Shown: piece after piece, positions 61,394-64,000 of the stretch
How positions within the stretch are numbered: position 1 is the stretch's first letter
How the letters are laid out: each line of letters opens with the position of its first letter
Assembly (NCBI GenBank): GCA_965659415.1
Contig: CBFHVA010000004.1
Coordinates: 109,967 to 173,966 of the forward strand
DNA: 64,000 bases
Reading direction: 5' to 3'
DNA from: Phaeocystidibacter sp965659415
GTDB lineage: Bacteria > Bacteroidota > Bacteroidia > Flavobacteriales > Schleiferiaceae
The notes under the pieces: generated by a model
Told to the model about the DNA's origin: nothing
The model's input: the letters and a program-made list of their open reading frames with translations, nothing else
Databases searched by the model: none
Translations under genes and position numbers: made by a program

Positions 61394-63370
61394 TTAGTAG
61401 GCCAAGTTGTAGGTAAGTCCAATTCGCATCCAACGTCCTGCTTGGAGGACATTGCCGCGGTCCTGATAAACTTGATCAAGGATGTTGTTCACGTCAAAGT
61501 AAAGCTGAAGGTCCTTGTAAGTGTAACTCAAACGCGCATCGAGTAATATGACGTCTTCGTATTCCGTAGCCAACCCCGTTGAAAAATCATTGTAGGTTCC
61601 GTTTCGACTCTGATAGGTGGCACCCCATGATAGGGCAAGTCCATAGCTCAATTCATGGCTCACATTCAGGCTCACTTTTGCTGCCAAGAAGTCAAGGGCG
61701 TACAAGGACTCAAACTCAAATTCATCGGTAGGTGATTGCATTACTGTAGCCGCGAGTCGAACTTGACGAACGTAGTTTTTGGTAGCCGAATCGAAATCGT
61801 AAGCGACCTGAGCTTCCATTCCATATATGGTCAACTCGGTGATGTTCTGCGCTTGCAAAGTGTTGGTGCTATCATCCGGCAGTACAACCCAATCAATCAT
61901 GTTGGTTCCATCTCTGAGAAAACCACTGGCACCCACTAACCAGCCGTTAGATTGGTAATTGAAGCCCAACTCGTAGTTGTGTGAATATTCAGGTTGCAAA
62001 TCGATGGATCCTTGGGCACCACCAAGGCTGTAATAAAGGTCGGTGAAAGTAGGTAGTCGGAATGAGCGATTGTAGGAAGCATAAAAGCGAGTGCTCTCAC
62101 TGGATTGATAGGAGAGTTGTGCGCCTGGTAGCCATTCGTTTCCAAAGGCGGAATTCATGTTATAGCGTAGGCTAGCGTTCATTTCCCAACGATTGAATTG
62201 AGCGTTATGGTGGATGAATAGCCCACTATTAATTCGGCGATCTGATTTGGTATACGAGAATTGTGTGTCCTCCACCGGAATGGGATTTTCCATATCCATC
62301 CCTAGATTATTGGAAACAATGAACTCATTGCGAACATCAAAGCCGGCCTCCGTCTTTCCGAAAGCAGAGGTGTACACGCCAGTTACCTCTCCTCCTTCAA
62401 CACCAGAACGGTGGAAATTTGGTCCTTGATACCAACTAGCGGCTGTATCATTGTCCCGAATATAGAGGCCTGCAGCTTCGTTGTACTCATACCATCCATC
62501 GCCAGTTTCACGATACAGTTCAAAGCGATCGGTATGTGTGCGGCTGTAGGCATTGAGGTACAAGAGGAAGTCTTCAGAGGCATAAGTTGCACGCAAGGCT
62601 CCAAAATACGTTCGGGTCGCTTCGTATTGATTGGGAAAGGCGCTGGAATAGAAGTTCTGGGCGCCAAAGCCCTTATCGTTTATTCCGCCTTGGAGTCCAA
62701 TCATCCATTGATTGGAAGCGTAGTTGAATTCTGCCAAAACATTCTGACGAACAAAGTCCGAGTTTGGTAAGTATCCATCGGACGCACCACGATTTGCGCT
62801 CACACGTCCGCTAAAATCGCCTCGTTTATGTGAAACAGAAGCAGTTAGGTTGTTATATGCATATTCACCCGCCTCAGCTTCTAGGCTGATGGTGTTCGAA
62901 GCTGTGGTTTTGGTGATGATATTGATGGCTCCGCTAAAGGCATATGGTCCATAGCGGTGGGATCCTCCGCCGTGTAGAATTTCAATTCGCTCAATATCTT
63001 GAATCGCCACGGGCAAATTCATGTTGTGATGACCGGTTTGTGGGTCGTTCATCGGCACGCCATTCAACATCACAAGGGTTTGGTCGAATGTGCCGCCTCT
63101 TACACTCACGTCCGACTGCACATCAAAAGGTGAACGTTGACGCACATCTACAGATGCCGCGTACTCCAATAATTCGTTGACAGATATAACGGCTGTGGCT
63201 TCAATCTGCTCTCTGTTGATGACTTCAACATGCTGGGCATTGAATAGCTCGGTGGCCGACTTTTGACCATACACCTGAACTTCATCTATTAGCGAAGAGG
63301 TGTCTGCGTTTTGTGCCAGTGATAATAAAGAGAGAGAGGCTAGAATTGCGGTTAAGCTGAAATGCTTCAT
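61394..63370 (-). CDS. TonB-dependent outer membrane receptor
   Basis: 658-residue outer-membrane receptor: signal peptide (LASLSLLSLAQ), TonB box-like segment DEVQVYGQ, plug domain (about 45-160; VSVRGGTFDQTLVMLNGVPMNDP and RIEILHGGGSHRYGPYAFSGAINIIT) and a 22-strand-type barrel ending in NILDQVYQDRGNVLQAGRWMRIGLTYNLAY with a C-terminal aromatic pair. BtuB-like in size. Beside MbnP- and MbnH-like genes on the same strand, so a copper or copper-chelate ligand is plausible; no riboswitch was seen. Confidence 0.88.
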   Translation of the reverse strand: MKHFSLTAILASLSLLSLAQNADTSSLIDEVQVYGQKSATELFNAQHVEVINREQIEATAVISVNELLEYAASVDVRQRSPFDVQSDVSVRGGTFDQTLVMLNGVPMNDPQTGHHNMNLPVAIQDIERIEILHGGGSHRYGPYAFSGAINIITKTTASNTISLEAEAGEYAYNNLTASVSHKRGDFSGRVSANRGASDGYLPNSDFVRQNVLAEFNYASNQWMIGLQGGINDKGFGAQNFYSSAFPNQYEATRTYFGALRATYASEDFLLYLNAYSRTHTDRFELYRETGDGWYEYNEAAGLYIRDNDTAASWYQGPNFHRSGVEGGEVTGVYTSAFGKTEAGFDVRNEFIVSNNLGMDMENPIPVEDTQFSYTKSDRRINSGLFIHHNAQFNRWEMNASLRYNMNSAFGNEWLPGAQLSYQSSESTRFYASYNRSFRLPTFTDLYYSLGGAQGSIDLQPEYSHNYELGFNYQSNGWLVGASGFLRDGTNMIDWVVLPDDSTNTLQAQNITELTIYGMEAQVAYDFDSATKNYVRQVRLAATVMQSPTDEFEFESLYALDFLAAKVSLNVSHELSYGLALSWGATYQSRNGTYNDFSTGLATEYEDVILLDARLSYTYKDLQLYFDVNNILDQVYQDRGNVLQAGRWMRIGLTYNLAY

Positions 63371-63411
63371 AGGGGTCTCAGTTATATTTCAGCGGGCGAA
63401 TATCAAAAAAA

Positions 63412-63433
63412 AACACCCGCCGAAGCGAGTGTT
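63412..63433 (-). terminator. Rho-independent terminator of the ATP synthase operon
   Basis: Stem AACACCCGC / GCGAGTGTT (one mismatch), tetraloop, nine T on the minus strand. About 30 bp after atpC. Confidence 0.85.
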
Positions 63434-63461
63434 TATTGGAATTTTCTGTGATTCTCAGCAA

Positions 63462-63752
63462 TTAGTTGGCGAGAAGAATAATCTTGTTGTTCTTCATTTC
63501 AACTACACCTCCTGAAATAGAGCATCTTACCACCTTGGTGTCTGATTTGTCAGGGATCATGTCACCTGAAAGATCGTTGAACGTGTTGTGGTCGGCCATC
63601 AAGTTGATTTTCACATCTCCTTTAGTGAGCGTTGCAATGATGGGTGCGTGATTGTTCAAGATTTGGAACAAACCATCAGCTCCTGGAAGCTGCACGGCTG
63701 ATACATCTCCTTGAAAAATCTGTTTCTCTGGTGTGATAATCTCGAGATACAT
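63462..63752 (-). CDS. atpC: ATP synthase F1 subunit epsilon
   Basis: 96-residue F1 epsilon subunit made of the beta-sandwich domain only (EIITPEKQIFQGDVSAVQLPGADGLFQILNNHAPIIATL); the C-terminal helical hairpin of the longer form is absent, as in many Bacteroidota. It couples and regulates catalysis in the rotor stalk. Follows atpD by 59 bp on the minus strand and is the last gene of its operon. Confidence 0.95.
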   Translation of the reverse strand: MYLEIITPEKQIFQGDVSAVQLPGADGLFQILNNHAPIIATLTKGDVKINLMADHNTFNDLSGDMIPDKSDTKVVRCSISGGVVEMKNNKIILLAN

Positions 63753-63811
63753 GTGGCTGTGTATTGAAAGGCCGAGGGGACTTGCATCCTCTCGGCACTA
63801 TTCTCAAATTA

Positions 63812-64000
63812 TTAGGCTACGGCTTCTTCAGCTTCAGCAAGCATCTTCTTACCTGCTTCGATTGCTTCTTCGATAGATCCCTTCAAGTTGAAGGCTGCTT
63901 CTGGATACTGGTCGAGCTCGCCGTCCATGATCATGTTGAAGCCTTTGATCGTTTCCTTGATGTCAACGAACACACCTTTCAATCCGGTGAACTGCTCAGC
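63812..64000 (-). CDS. atpD: ATP synthase F1 subunit beta, C-terminal end (window-truncated)
   Basis: Last 62 codons of the catalytic beta subunit, reading FTGLKGVFVDIKETIKGFNM and DGELDQYPEAAFNLKGSIEE near the stop at 63812-63814. The order QFTG...GF..I.DGE.D..PE.AF...G.IEEA is the standard beta-subunit C-terminus. The rest lies beyond the window. Confidence 0.95.
   Translation of the reverse strand, partial: AEQFTGLKGVFVDIKETIKGFNMIMDGELDQYPEAAFNLKGSIEEAIEAGKKMLAEAEEAVA

Overview
The window is a 64 kb draft contig from a Bacteroidota bacterium, most likely a marine Flavobacteriales member; a Cryomorphaceae/Schleiferiaceae-like placement is my guess. The evidence is lineage-typical: C-terminal type IX secretion (T9SS) sorting domains, the gliding ATPase GldA, a MurF-Alr fusion, a DAHP synthase-chorismate mutase fusion, the hemD-DUF4271 pair, Bacteroidota -7 boxes (TAnnTTTG), and DnaG and Tdk proteins that have lost zinc ligands. 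One 100-N gap lies inside a heptanucleotide repeat. No rRNA, phage, CRISPR or complete insertion sequence was seen. The content is mostly core genome.

Layout. 0-9.2 kb: YjbR and DUF502 proteins, a PNGase F-like secreted protein, an M1 peptidase, a GT2 glycosyltransferase, an AlkD-like repair protein and an aldehyde dehydrogenase. 9.3-17.3 kb (mostly minus): alpha/beta hydrolase, dnaG, the repeat-rich gap region, polyprenyl synthase, a TerB-DnaJ protein, DUF1853 and several small membrane proteins. 17.3-26.4 kb: nrdBA, DUF3109, recJ, aroG-aroQ, rsmI. 26.5-36.5 kb: tdk, murF-alr, two tail-to-tail O-antigen ligase-like genes, an S41 protease, rnpA, hemD and DUF4271, then a secreted T9SS protein. 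36.6-46 kb: glutaryl-CoA dehydrogenase-like gene, Mpo1-like protein, M20 peptidase, a broken LytS/LytTR two-component pair, hflX and a malic enzyme. 45.8-56.3 kb: Crp/Fnr regulator, a CcoI-like ATPase, YqeY, initiator tRNA, era, der, gldA, a hairpin-rich element, rsgA, a P4-type phosphatase, dtd and a MazG-like protein. 56.3-64 kb: a subtilase, then a TonB receptor / MbnP-like / MbnH-like cluster, and the 3' end of atpDC.

Four observations stand out. (1) The sensor kinase and its LytTR regulator carry two in-frame stops and a frameshift while the rest of the sequence still reads through. (2) The 357 bp between gldA and rsgA is bounded by perfect 20-bp inverted repeats and packed with about nine hairpins, mostly with 4-nt loops and different but self-complementary stems. 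(3) A TonB receptor, an MbnP-like lipoprotein and an MbnH-like di-heme protein lie together, resembling the copper-handling part of methanobactin loci but with no visible methanobactin precursor. (4) In at least 13 genes a -7 box ends 4-5 nt before the chosen start codon, which predicts leaderless or nearly leaderless mRNAs.

Functional groups: nucleotide supply and replication/repair (nrdAB, tdk, dnaG, recJ, alkD), ribosome GTPases (era, der, rsgA, hflX), cell envelope (murF-alr, O-antigen ligase-like genes, glycosyltransferase), haem and respiration (hemD, ccoI, atpDC), and secreted or lipid-anchored hydrolases typical of polymer-degrading flavobacteria.
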